64,000 nucleotides of DNA from contig JAUCBN010000054.1 in NCBI GenBank assembly GCA_035048815.1, positions 8,277,001 to 8,341,000 of the forward strand, written 5' to 3'. The position numbers were made by a program, and so were the translations under genes. The first letter of the stretch is position 1. Each line of letters opens with the position of its first letter. The notes under the pieces are model-generated. The model saw only the letters and a list, made by a program, of their open reading frames with translations. It did not search any database and was not told the DNA's origin. The stretch comes from Abelmoschus esculentus (lineage: Eukaryota; Streptophyta; Magnoliopsida; Malvales; Malvaceae). Positions 32,101 through 43,320 of the stretch are shown one piece after another.

Positions 32101-33335
32101 TTTATGCCACGGCAATTCCGTGGTACGCTGACCTTGCTAATTTTCTTAGTATTGGTGTTTTACCTTTTGACATGACTAGCCAGGGAAGGAAGAAATTCAA
32201 ACATGACGCGCGGTTCTATTTCTGGGATGAGCCATACCTGTTCAAGCGTTGTGCCGATCAAATTATCCGAAGATGTGTGCCTGAAGAAGAGCAACATGAT
32301 ATTTTGTATCACTGTCACACAGGCTCATGTGGAGGTCACTTAGGAGGGATGAGGACTGCTGCAAAGGTCCTCCAATCAGGTTCTTATTGGCCTACCTTAT
32401 TCAAAGATGCCCAGGCATTTTACCAAGCCTGCGACCGATGTCAGAAAACTGGGAACATCTCCAAACGGCATGAAATGCCACAACAAAATATATTGGAGGT
32501 CGAGTTATTTGACGTATGGGGCATAGACTTTATGGGACCATTCCCATCCTTATTTGGAGATTTATACATCCTTTTGGAAGTGGACTACGTGTCCAAATGG
32601 GTTGAAGCCATTGCAACGCCAAGGAACGATTCAAAGACAGCGGTTAAATTTCTACATAAGTACATCTTCACAAGATTTGGCGTGCCAAGGGCTATCATCA
32701 GTGATGAAGGTACCCACTTTGACAACAAGTTAATTGTCAAGGCATTGCAAAGATATGGGGTTCAACACAAAATTATCACGGCATATCATCCTCAGACCAA
32801 TGGGCAAGCCGAGGTTTCCAACCGTGAAATCAAGCAAATTTTGGAAAAAGTGGTGAATCTGATAAGGAAGGATTGGTCATCAGAGCTTGATGAAGCATTG
32901 TGGGCGTACCGAACAGCTTTCAAAACCCCACTAGGGATGTCTCCATTTAAGTTAGTCTATGGAAAAGCATGTCACCTCCCGGTCGAACTAGAGCATAGGG
33001 CCTATTGGGCAATCAAGAAACTCAACTTGGACGCCGAGTTAGCTGGTGAGAGAAGACTTCTAGAGTTGAATGAGATGGAGGAATTCAGGAACCAAGCTTA
33101 TGAGAATTCTAAACTCTACAAGGAGCGAACCAAAAGATGGCATGATCAAGAGATTTTGCCACGACATTTTCAGGCAGGACAACAAGTGCTCCTATTCAAC
33201 TCAAGGTTGAAGCTCTTCCCTAAGAAGATTAAATCAAGGTGGTCTGGGCCATTTGAAATTCACCATGTGTTTCCCCATGGAGCTGTCGATATCAAGAACA
33301 TTGATAGTGGGAAAATTTTTAAAGTCAATGGCTAA
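29160..33335 (+). CDS. B1 pol polyprotein, 1391 open codons (PR-RT-RH-IN)
   Basis: One uninterrupted frame. Domains by residue: gag end 1-200; aspartic protease about 245-350 (active site CDLGSSVNLMP, ILGRPFLAIGR); RT about 520-790 (WVSPVQCVPKK, CMDYWKLNKA where the usual Arg is Trp, FMDDFS at about 696); RNase H about 835-960 (MCDASDYAVGA, TDHSTIKYL); integrase about 1040-1391 (HCHTGSCGGH...CDRC; D in GIDFMGPFP; D in ISDEGTHFD; E in NGQAEVSNREIK; GKACHLPVELEH). This is the Athila-type pol order. It is preserved although the 5' LTR, leader and gag are broken. The final stop follows VNG, where the related A1 continues (QRLKHYSG): CAA to TAA. Confidence 0.9.
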   Translation: MEATMQDFILSTKTMLQEHTTSIKNQGTLLQSHSASLRNLESQVGQIATVLQERQPGRLPSDTEVTKLHGKEHCSAITLRSGTQLNQQDKFGGKKFEDSLPEPVQEEMPEQILEEKDQEEGLTKEPADGASKNATAKPVPTPPVEEVRPPPPFPQRLKKHNDEIQFKKFLDKLDQLYINVPLLEAIDQMSTYAKFLKEIVTKKRKVEKLEIIATSKDYCSALSNLPSKKRDLGGFIIPCAIGEKFFGKALCDLGSSVNLMPKSIFVKLGMGDARPTSVILQLADHSHVRPEGKIEDVIVRVDKFVFPADFLILDCEVDANTPIILGRPFLAIGRILIDCEKGELTMRVGNQRLTVNINNSLKYMDDSKECQSILEADYEQSTEADHFCHNNFVQLDEYEELTNEEEEEASESSLEEHQSSLLIARNNSSFEPLDFEEFSPPKPSLFDAPKLELKILPQHLKYAYLGKNETLLAIISANLNSDQERSLLAILSQHKRAIGWTMADLKGISPTICMHKILLEEYHGKSVEPQCRLNPIMKQVVMKEILKWLDAGVIYPISDSSWVSPVQCVPKKRGTTVVSNEDNELLPTRVVTGWRICMDYWKLNKATKKDHFPLPFIDQMLDRLAGKAYYCFLDGYSGYNQIAIAPEDQEKTIFTCPYGTYTFRGMPFGLCNAPTTFQRCMQAIFSDMVEDSLEIFMDDFSVSGDNFQKCLGNLAKVLKQCEEADLVLNWEQCHFMVTEGIVLGHKISHKGIEVDKAKIEVIEKLLPPTNVKGIRSFLGHAGFYRRFIKDFSKISKPLCMLLQQNQPFVFDQKCHGAFTDLKQNLITAPIVVPPDWTLPFELMCDASDYAVGAVLGHRRGKIFHVVSYASRTLNDAQINYTTTEKELLDVVFAFDKFRSYLIGIKVIVHTDHSTIKYLVTKKDAKPRLIRWILLLQEFDLEVVDRNGTENQVVDHLSRLEVDLECHDKIEIHDEFPDEKILYATAIPWYADLANFLSIGVLPFDMTSQGRKKFKHDARFYFWDEPYLFKRCADQIIRRCVPEEEQHDILYHCHTGSCGGHLGGMRTAAKVLQSGSYWPTLFKDAQAFYQACDRCQKTGNISKRHEMPQQNILEVELFDVWGIDFMGPFPSLFGDLYILLEVDYVSKWVEAIATPRNDSKTAVKFLHKYIFTRFGVPRAIISDEGTHFDNKLIVKALQRYGVQHKIITAYHPQTNGQAEVSNREIKQILEKVVNLIRKDWSSELDEALWAYRTAFKTPLGMSPFKLVYGKACHLPVELEHRAYWAIKKLNLDAELAGERRLLELNEMEEFRNQAYENSKLYKERTKRWHDQEILPRHFQAGQQVLLFNSRLKLFPKKIKSRWSGPFEIHHVFPHGAVDIKNIDSGKIFKVNG

Positions 33336-33525
33336 CGTCTGAAGAACTACACTAGAGCCAATGTGATGCGGGATAAACCCAGCGCACACCTTATAGATGC
33401 CTGACATGCTGAAATGTCACGGCATTTTCAGTTTACTCCTGTTCATAAATAATTTGTTTTTAAGTTTGTCTTATATGCTTTAAGTTATTTAGCCTTTTTA
33501 CTCTTTTCTTTTATTTGTTTTTTAG

Positions 33526-33990
33526 GTTAAAATACACCCTTGGAGGTTGGCGGCTAAAGTGAAAAGAAGGAGAAAAGTAGGAAACCCTACTTGAAATTTT
33601 GGGCGGCAAGAACGAGAACAAACTCCTGAAAATGTCACGGCATTTTCTAAGGAGCAAGCCCAGACTCAAGATCAACCAGACCTTACTGTTAAAAAAGAAA
33701 AGGAAGACAGTTTTATTTCTTCACTTTTTGAAGACCCGCCCGCCCCACCCGAACAACAAGAAGAACACCAACCAGCAGCCCCAACAATTGAATCACCAAT
33801 GCCCTCTCCCCAGAGGAAGAAATCGAAGCGCCGACTCAAAATGTCGGCCGGAAAACAATCCACCCCACCACCAGCTGCTGAAAATCCCAAGCGAAGGGGA
33901 GCCGATGAAGAGACTGATCCTGAAGTCAGCCCACCCCCGTTGCAGCGAAGAACATCACGCCGAACTACCACAGCCACACCACCCAAGTAG
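33526..33990 (+). pseudogene. B1 3' tail ORF after a splice-acceptor-like site
   Basis: A pyrimidine-rich run ends in AG at 33524-33525. After a TGA (33592-33594) the frame is open from 33595 to 33990 without a Met until 33799: Glu/Gln/Pro-rich, then basic (PSPQRKKSKRRLKMSAG), ending RTSRRTTTATPPK. Composition and position match the PTP tail of A1 (3169-3317), but the sequences differ. With no good start codon, expression by splicing is plausible but unproved. Confidence 0.5.
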
Positions 33991-34978
33991 CCAAGGTACA
34001 TTTTATCGCATTTCATTTGATTTCATTGCATCTTACTTAGTTTTTTTTAGTTGCATTGAGGATAATGCTTGCCTCAAGTTTGGGGGAGGTATCGTCCTCT
34101 ACTCTACTTCATGTGCATGAGAGCAGTAGTTGTAGAAAAATGCCATGACATTTGTGCAAGTTTTAGGTTAAGTTTATAGGATCATAGTTGGTGATGCCCG
34201 ATGATGATATTCCTTATATGGCCAATACTAATTTGAATATGCATGACTTGGGATACGAATAGAACCTGTTTTAGAATTTGGTTGCTTTTGTTTATTTTAT
34301 TGCTACACGAGTGTATGTTCTCCATGCTTAGGGAAGTTAGAATTTTTTATAGAATGTAAACTTGAACAACCTTGCATGCCTTTAATGAATTGTTTTGTTA
34401 ATAAAGAACCCCCAATAGTTTAGTGTTAGAAGATATGAATAAATGCCTGGACATATCTGTAGAGGTATACTCCGCTATGCCATAGCATATCCATGTGCAT
34501 ATGAGTTACTGAAAGAGGCACAGGGTGACGCTACACTTTTAACTTGCCATAGCATTGCCTGGATACTGCGTTTAAATATGTGGCATCTATGGCATGAGTA
34601 GAAGGTAGTGTGACAGACTGGCTCCTCTCATAGCAGTTTGTTGGTGTTTGTGTAAAAAAAAGTATTATATAGGGGGAGTTATAATTGTGCTTTAATGAAC
34701 AAACATGCCTTGCTAGGATAGTGAACATTCCTTATAATTTTTCTAAGTTAACTAAGCATGGATTAGATACACTCACACACACACACTCGCATTAGACCTG
34801 GTCCTAGGGCAGTGTTCTTGCAATTTCCTCGAGTCTTATATGTTTATGCCATGACATTTTCTGAGGGCTGAAACTCTGACCTATTGCTTGCCTAGATTTT
34901 GAACTTTGTCATGACATTTCTTCTCTGCTACCTGCTATCCATTGCTTGAGGACAAGCGGTAGCTTAAGTTTGGGGGTG
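33991..34978 (+). other. 3' non-coding region of B1 with two polypurine-tract modules
   Basis: Module 1: hairpin GCATTG-AGGA-TAATGC (34053-34068), polypurine AAGTTTGGGGGAGG (34076-34089). Module 2: hairpin GCTTG-AGGA-CAAGC (34944-34957), polypurine AAGTTTGGGGG (34967-34977) against the LTR. In between are repeated TGYCATRRCA palindromes (34141, 34479, 34548, 34848, 34913 approximately). No gene. Confidence 0.7.
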
Positions 34979-36780
34979 TGATAACTCCGCAAAAAGGCTA
35001 TATTTTAGGCCTTTTTACATAAGTTATTGAGTGTCCTTAGGCTCATATAGGTTTATTTAGTTGTATTTAGGTTCATAACATTGCACATAGTCTTTTAGTT
35101 ATGCCTTGGCATTTTTATGTGGTAATAGGTGTTATTTCATGAGAAGGGTAGTTCTTTTTAGTTGTGTTGTGCAGATGAAGCAAAAAAGGAAGTTGAGGCA
35201 ATTTGTCATGCCATTCGCTGAAGGATAGCGATGGGAAAATGCCATGGCAAAGCTAGAAAACTCCTGGGCTAAGCTAGAAAATAAAGAGATATTTTGATAA
35301 GAGTGTCAACTGGTGCTACCACAGCCGATCGGGACCACTACATCCTGGACACAGCCACCTTGGTAGGGGATCACAGCAAATATGGCCTGTATGCGAGCCA
35401 CCTCAGTAGGGGACCAATGTCACCTCTGCCAATCCTACAGGAATGTCACGACAAAAAGAGGGTAGAAAAGGGTTTTTGCCTATCTTTTAGGGTTTTTTAT
35501 CCCTTCTTTATAAATGGTGGTGACCTAAGAAAAGGTAAGACCAGAAGGAGAGGCCTTTTGAGGAGCAAAACACAGTAAAAGAGGCACCTTTGGAGCGGTT
35601 TGCGGCGGAGGAAAGCTCCCACCTTTCTCCTCCAAACTCTAAGCACTCGAAAGGGGCTAGCACACCAAGGCGCACCGTGGTGGTGAAGATCCGGCGGCCC
35701 GATCAACCAAAGGGTGTCTTCTAGTCCTCCTTTCATTTTCTTTATTTTCTTTATCTTTTCAAGATGATGATTTGTTAAATGTTTAAGGTTTTATGTGGAT
35801 GATTTAACTTTAACATTTAGCACCACCATGTGTTAGCTTTGTTTAGGTGGTTGCTTTTTTGGATGATTATCTTTTACCTTTATTAATATAATGTTTTTCA
35901 TGTGTTTGTGTATTTGCTTTGCTCATTGTTGATAATTATCTAAGCATTGTAAGAGGCACGGCCAATGTCCTTTGTTTAGGTGCATGCTAGAGCACTCAGA
36001 AGAGGAGTAGCTATAGATCCTTAGATCACTCGAAAGAGGCTAAGGGAGGATTTACGTGAGCAATGGGTTCTAGACTGAAAATAGAGCCTAATCCAAACCT
36101 AGAGCACTCGGCCGAGGCGTAGGGGAGGGTTTCAACGACTAAAAGGAGTGTGCTTTAACCGATAGGCTAGAGTGTCATTCGCGTGACAAGCGAAAATACC
36201 ATGGCATTTTAGTTTGTCAGGTTCCTATGACTCGGAAGAGCGGGAACACTTAGGAAACCTCTGTCGAGTGAGTATACACCGTGGTAGCCTTATGCTAGTA
36301 AGAGTGAGGGGTAAGAAGTCTATAGGAGTTTTCCACCCAATCATTCCCGAGAGAGAGTTCATCAATAGAGGGATAGTACAACATATAGTTTAAACGTGTT
36401 CTTGCATCCTGCTTTTGCCTCCGCATTTACAACCTATTTTCTTTATTTTACTTGTTATCTTGCAATCACTCTGCTTGACACTTCACACCACCTCCATACA
36501 TTCACCTTGCCATCATCGTCCATTCTATTTTTCCTTGGTATATTTTAGTTGCTTGCATTCTAGAATTGCCATAACATTTCCATCTTACACTTTCACCGTA
36601 CATATCCATTTATCTTGTTTATATTTTTTCCCTTGTTTTTCCTTTTTCATTAGTGACACATTTTTGCCTTGACAAATTGACTGTCCACTTTACATAGATC
36701 CTCGTGGGAACGATACTCACTCACCCTATTATTATTTGTATGAATGTGTATACTTGCACATATATGTGTGTTCACATACA
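34979..36780 (+). repeat. LTR-B, 3' LTR of B1
   Basis: Starts TGATAACTCCGCAAAAAGG right after the polypurine tract. A TATA-like ctttataaatgg is near 35505. The right end is taken at about 36780 (gtgttcacataca), from the loss of LTR-like sequence and a CA; it is uncertain by some tens of bases. It contains TGCCATGGCA (35240-35249) and related palindromes. Confidence 0.75.
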
Positions 36781-39062
36781 TCATTTATAGCACTACACAG
36801 AACACACCATAAGTTCTTTCATAATCAAATGCTCAATAGCAATCGTAACCAAATGCTCAATAACAATTTTGTATCCAAATTCAAATGCTTCACAAGTAAT
36901 ACATTTACAAATGGCTTTCTCACTTTAAGCCTTAACTCTTGAATTGGTTTCGAATGATTGCCTTGGTATAGTTAGACTAGGTAAGCGAGTCATCAAAAGT
37001 ACCATGAAGGCAATGACAGAAGTACCACAAAGGCACTGACAGAAGTACCACAAAGGCACTAACAAAAGATACCCATGGTATCTAACAAATGGTGACTAAC
37101 CAACAATTAAAGGTACCCATAGTACCGAACAGAAGTACCGAAGTACTAGGCAAATGTACCAAAGTATTAACAAATGAGCTCAGACCCTAGGCATGCCGTA
37201 CTACCTATGACCAACTATAGACCAAGGCTCGATAAGGATTTCATTATTCTTTCTCATATTCGATTCATATTATCCAATTGTCATATTACAAAAGCATGAG
37301 TTCATAACATGCTATCAACAAAAGCATTCAACATGCTATATTACCAAACATATATATATCATGTGATCATATAAGCATACATATCATGTTACCCGCAAAG
37401 CATTATTCTCATGCCATCAATCCAAAAGCATTCTATCATGCTACTAACCAAACATGTATATCATGTGCACAAACAGGCTCGTATACCATGATGGCAATCA
37501 AATATTATTATCATCATAAGCATGCTTCATGCATGATTCACATACTTGGCATCCATAGCCGTGTGCCATTACTTACCTCGGCATTTCCGAGCTATGCAAA
37601 TATACTAAGCTAGTTTAACCATCTAGCTTACAATCATGACATCAACCAAGTCATTTAACATTTAATCCTCCTCCCCTTTTTACCAAATATATTTTTAGTC
37701 CGATTACATTACAAATCAAATAAAAAAAGGGATGGTTAGGACCTAGTCCTAACCCTAAAGTTGCCACACTCACCAATGGTTCCAAGCGATTAAGGGTTGA
37801 AGATGGTGATCCCTTTGCCCCTCTTCCTTGCTAGTTCGAGCCTTTCTTGTTCTTCAATGTACTCTTATCTCGGATCCTCTAAAAACCATATACGCGTAGC
37901 AATCATTAGGACATTCAAATCACTTAATTCAAGTGATCTTAGACTTAACAAATGTAAACATACATATTAGTTCGTTAGGGACACCTTTGCTACCCTTTAA
38001 AGAATTAATCATATCTCTTAGCTCTCACATCCGATTTTAGCTCATTTTACCTCTTTAGAAATATAAGAAGATTCTATACAAGGACCAATTAACCTCACAT
38101 TTTAATTTCCAACCAATCAATACCAGATTTCGTTCGAATCAGACCTGTCCAGATTCGGGACTACTCGGCCAGCCCTTACGGAAAAGCTTATAACTTTTTC
38201 TAAAAAACTCCGATCGAGGTTCCGCAAATTTTACCTTAAACTAGATATATGATAGTATTCCAATGCGAAATTTCAGCTCCTAAGTCCTTAAAATGTGACC
38301 TAGGGAATTTTCCCACAATGGTACCCGGAATTGCATTTCTTGGCAATTTTTAACTAGTTTTCATTCCATGACTTTAATTCATAAACCAACTAAATCTCAT
38401 GATTTTCCAGAATTCCAAACACAAAATTAACATCAACTAATCCCAAATTCATCATATTATCAAATCAATTAACTCACATAATGCATTTACAAAATCCCAA
38501 ATTCTAGGCTTCTTACTTACTTGCTTAAGCTTCTCAAACTAAACCCAAGCAATTATAATCCAAAAATTAAGTTTCTAACAACCAAACTTTAATTTAGAAG
38601 CATCATAGAATCATTCAAAAATTCAAGAGCTCGTCTTCCAATAATTTGGTTATGGAAAGAAAAGCTTACCGAAACCTTTAGATTCGATCTTCTAGTGTAA
38701 TTATTTAACCATGCAAAGCTTTTGGATCTCCTTCAATGGCTTCTCTAAACCCTCTCTCAAGATTCCCTCTTTTCTACCTTTTTTTTTTGTTTCTAAAGTG
38801 AATGAGGAAGAAGGGAAAGGATTTGGTGCTGATTTTTCTTGTTTATTAATGAGGTGTGAAAGGACAAATTTGCCCTTTAAGTCATAACTAGACTTAGTTT
38901 ATTACAAGGGGTAGTTTATGGAATTCTCATAATTACCATGCAATGTTCAAGTTTCCCTTTTAATTTAATTTGATCCATTTCTTTTAATCCCATTAACATG
39001 TGATTCGATTTAATCTACGAATCATTCGAATCGTTTTACTAACCCGGTTTTGGGGTGTTACA
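36781..39062 (-). repeat. LTR-C related LTR, minus strand
   Basis: Sense start TGTAACACCCCAAAACCGGG at 39062. Its middle aligns with the C2 LTR (for example ttccctagg and cggaacctc followed by cggagttgt or cggagtttt). Near its far end are hairpins of the LTR-C type: AGATACC/GGTATCT (37067-37083), GGTAC/GTACC (37112-37126) and AGTAC/GTACT (37134-37147), and a 23-bp tandem repeat (about 37003-37060). No coding frame. Confidence 0.75.
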
Positions 39063-39227
39063 AATAAGCACCCAAACTTTCCTTATTTTATAAAAAAAGT
39101 CCATAAACTTTCATTTCAAAACGATTAGGTCAATAACAAATTCAAATTAATTCCCAAATTATTAAGGTTTCAAAAATTAGGGATTTCAAAATTGAATTTT
39201 GAATTGGACAAAATTTGGGGTGTTACA
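39063..39227 (-). repeat. second LTR end fragment
   Basis: 165 bp of AT-rich DNA ending ...TTTGGGGTGTTACA at 39227, i.e. an LTR start (TGTAACACCCC) on the minus strand. It abuts the C2 pol. Confidence 0.5.
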
Positions 39228-40085
39228 TTATGAATGATTGGAGAAGCAACAAATAAGCTTTGATCAACTTAAGCAAGATCTTACTCATGCCTGATTCTTA
39301 TCCAACTAGAGTTGGAAAAAGAGTTCACTGTATACAGTGATGCATGGCACCTAGGACTCGGGTGTGTCCTAATGCAAAAAGGGAAGGTGGTGGCTTATGA
39401 ATCACGTCAGTTGAAGCCACATGAGATCAACTACCCTACTCATGACCTTGAACTTGATGCAATTGTATTTGCACTCAAAATCTGGAGACATTACCTGTAT
39501 GATGAGAAGTGTTACTTGTTTACCGATCACAAAAGTCTCAATATCTCTTGACTCAAAAGTATCTCAACGTGAGACAAAAGAGATGGATGGAATTACTGAA
39601 AGATTACGACTTAGTCATCGATTAACATCCTGGAAAGGCTAATGTGGTTACAGACGCTCTCAGTCGCAAGCCAACATTGGAAAGAAAGGCAAGCTTAGTC
39701 CCCGTTTCATTGGATCATTCGAAATTGTTGAAAGAATTGATTCAGTGGCTTATCGTCTTGCACTTCCCAATGAGTTCGATAAAATTCATAATGTATTCCA
39801 TGTGTCTATGCTCAGGAGATACCGATCTGACCCCTCTCACGTCCTTGAGCATAAAGAAGTGGAATTCGATCCTGACTTGTCCTATGAAGAAGAACTGGTT
39901 CGGATCCTTGACCGAGAAGTTAAAAGGCTTCGTAAAAAGGGTGTTCCCTTGGTGAAAATCCTTTGGAGAAATCATAAGGAAGGAGAAGCTACTTGGGAAC
40001 CCGAGGCAACAATGAGAGATCAATATCTGCAATTGTTTCCTTTAGGTAAATTCGAGGGCGAATTTCTTTTTAAGGAGGAGAGAAT
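39228..40085 (+). pseudogene. C2 chromovirus pol with the integrase core deleted
   Basis: RNase H (EFTVYSDAWHLGLGCVLMQ, VVAYESRQLKPHEINYPTHD, LFTDHKS) is followed by PGKANVVTDALSRK and then, at about 39685-39700, directly by the integrase C-terminal region (RFIGSFEIVE, VFHVSMLRRY) and a chromodomain-like end (VKILWRNHKEGEATWEPE). The HHCC and DDE parts are missing; the reading frame also shifts at the join. A polypurine tract (aaggaggagagaa, about 40071-40083) precedes the LTR. Non-functional. Confidence 0.87.
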
Positions 40086-43000
40086 TTTAACACCCTCAAT
40101 AGGTCCTAGGAGGAATTATGACCAATTGATAGTCAAATTAACCAATAAGGGACTCAATTGAAATAAAGGAAAAATAAAAGAGCTAAATTAAAATGACTAG
40201 AATGAAACCAAGATAAAACTTGAGTGTTGCATGTTAAACTTTTGGAAGATGGTTAGTGAAAATCCATGTGGCAAGGTTGGGCAATGAGATTCATTTTAAT
40301 AGGATATGATCCTATTAATTTAATTCAAAAAAATAGGAATGGGGGAGGGGTGACGGATGGCACTTGAGGAAAAGAAAGAAAAAACAAATTTTCATCTTTT
40401 CCCTTTGTTTATGTCCATTGTTAAAAGCTTTAGAGAAGGTTTGAGAGAGAGAGAGAGACCTATTTATTATTAAAAATCAATCAAATAACTTAGTATTTAG
40501 TGATTTAAGAGGAGGATTTTGCCAACCATAGAAGCTAAGGAAGCTAAACAAGCTTTGGAAGATGCCATTTAGTGCTATGGGACTGTTTTGAACAAGTTAG
40601 GTAAAGTTCTTGTTACCTTTAAATTTTGATTTCATTTTGGTTAGATTAAAGTTTGGTTTAAGTTAGTTATTGTTTTGTTATGGTTTTAGAATCATTAGAA
40701 GGTAGATTAGAAAGCTTGGGTTAGGATTTAAACCTATGAAACATGAGATAGTCAAATCTGCCATAATGTGTAATTCTGGGTAACCATTTTGGAAAAATTC
40801 CCTAGGACGAATTTGAGGGAATTAGAGGTTTAAAATTTTCATTATAATATCCCCATTAATCTAGTTTGATTGAAAAATTACGGAACCTCATTCGGAGTTG
40901 TGTAGAGAAAGTTATAAGCCAATTAGTAAAGTTTGGAAATCCTGTTCTGGAACAGTGACTTTAAACGGTCACCGTGAATAGCACGGTTGGAATTTTAAGC
41001 TGAAAATTTTTAGATTAATATTCCATGTGTCTAGAAGGCTTGGGAAAAACGTAACTCAATTTGGAGTTGTATAGCAAAATCTGGAAACGAATTAAAACGA
41101 GATATCAAGGTTGTTCGAAAATGAAAATAGGTCTGTATTTAGGTAGAAAACTGTATTAAATGGCTTAGTAATAAAATGAAATCTTATTATGGTTAAATAT
41201 ATAATTTCATTAGCTTTTCAACGGTATAAAGTAAGGGAAAATTTGATGTACGGATTAAAAGATATGTAATTTTTAGTAAATGGTCGATAAATTGTCTAGT
41301 ATAGGACATATTTGAACTTTGCATTTGTAGTGCATATAAACACTTAAATTGAGTGGTTTTAATACATTCTAATGAATGATTATGTATTTATGATATGTTA
41401 GAGGATCCAAAAGAAGCCGATAACGAAGAGGAGGAAAGACTAGACCTTGAAAGGAGGAAGGACAAAGGGATCTCCATCCTCTTTGATAGCTTGGAGTCTT
41501 TGTGAGTGTGGTTAACTTAGGGTTGGGAACTAGTTGCCAACCACCCCTTTTATGTTTAAATTGCCACGAAACCTAACTAATTAATCACTTGACTAAATCG
41601 TGGGAGGTAAGAGTAAATTGTTTACTAAACTTGTTTGTTGCCATATCAATTTGGATGTTAGAAAATGTCATGCACATTGATATACTTGTTTGCATGAATT
41701 GATTTAATGCATGATTTTTTTTTATGTCTTTGAAAGATTAAAGCATGGTGTAGCATGCTATTGCAAGGTACGCATGGTAAGTTATTCATACATTTATGTT
41801 GCCTTCATGAATTGCCATATTCGATACTTGAAATATGAAAGAACTAACAATAAAAGAACTACAAATCCTTGGTTGCTAGTTCGTCCTAGATAGAAAGGCA
41901 TGCCTAGGGTATTGATCTCTCTAGTGGTGGTAAGTCACCTACTTGTCTTGGATGGTAAGTCATCCTTCTTGTTAGATACTTCGTGTATCGACTTGATAGT
42001 ACTCTGTGTACTTGTACCTCGCGTACATCTTGTAGTGTCATGGGAACTTTCTTGGATGCTATATGCATCAACTTGCTAGGTACTTTGTGTACCCACTTTT
42101 AACCCGATTACCTTCGTCCTAACTAAAAAACCAAGGATTCGAAATAAGTAAAAAGCTATAAAACTTGAATATGCATTGGTACCCTCTTATTATGCTACTT
42201 GACTAGTTAAAATTAGCATGGGCTAATATAGATGATGTTGCATTGGTACCAACATGTCACTTTTCCTTGAAGTGTATGCTTATATGACTTGAAAGCATGA
42301 TAGACTTGTATGCTTTGAATTTGGAAGTATGACTATATTTATTAGCCTTGAATGAGAGCATATGGATTCTTGTTTGCTTTTAATTAAAAACATGATGAAC
42401 CTTATGTGCTTGATATGAAACTATGCATATGTTAAATGCCATGACTTGTAAGCATGAATGTTTACTTATTTTTGTTACTTGTTTAATGAATGTTTAACTG
42501 GTTAGTTCTAGAAACTACCTCACTAAGTACCTAAAAAGTACTTATCGCTCTTTTGTTTCCTTCCTCCCAAAACATTTGGTTCTCAATAAAAAGACTTAAG
42601 CTAAGGTTGATAAAGGAGGCATGCACAAGCAACAAGCAAAAAATATGGTATTTTGGTACATTTTGTTAACTCCTAGAATGATGGCATATTAAACTTGTTT
42701 AGGATAACATTTTGCATTTTGGGGATCATGCTCGTAAATTGTATATATGGACTTAACTTTGTGTTTTGTTTTTGGCATGTAAACCATTAAATCATGTTGG
42801 CTTGAAAGCCTAGCTTTGTATTAGTTTGCCAAAGTGAAATTGAATGAATTGGTGGTCTAAAAATTTTCTTGTTGCTTGATGAGAATTATAATATGTCCTT
42901 GTTAGTTCGAAGGATAGATCCTATTAGGTTTGAATTGCTTTAAATGATGAATGATAGGTCTTATACTTAGATAATAGTTTGTATAGAAAGATTGAGGTTG

Positions 43001-43320
43001 TCATGAATGATTGGATTCGGTTTAGTGTAACAAAATTTTTTTATGGTTATGTCTCAATGATTAAGTATGTTTATAAGTGTTTAGATCGATTTAAACAATG
43101 AATTTAAGTTTTGTCTTGATTGATAACCGAATGACACTTCAGTTTAGTAGGTTGTTTAGACCTTAAGTTTGACCAAATTGTTTACTTGTGCTTAAGGAAA
43201 TATCAAATAGTTACCTTGTCTCTCAAGAAAGACCAAATTGATCACTTTGTTAAGATTCTTGCCTTGTTTGGAAAGCATGAGTAACACTTCTATCTCCTAA
43301 ACCGGGATTGGAGTATTAGA
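40086..43320 (+). repeat. LTR-C, 3' LTR of C2
   Basis: About 3.2 kb. It starts with a decayed TGTAACACCC (tttaacaccc) after the C2 polypurine tract and ends gagtattaga, a decayed GGTGTTACA. 41768-43320 repeats 16886-18130 plus 25178-25492. It contains the hairpin chain near 41935-42092. Confidence 0.85.

Noticed and set aside
33599..34120. 173-codon frame in the B1 3' region (starting MGGKNENKLL)
   Set aside because: Out of frame with the Pro/Gln-rich tail ORF that resembles the A1 tail; its composition suggests a shadow frame.
37003..37060. CRISPR-like spaced repeats
   Set aside because: The 23-bp units are directly adjacent with no spacers; it is a plain tandem repeat in a plant LTR.
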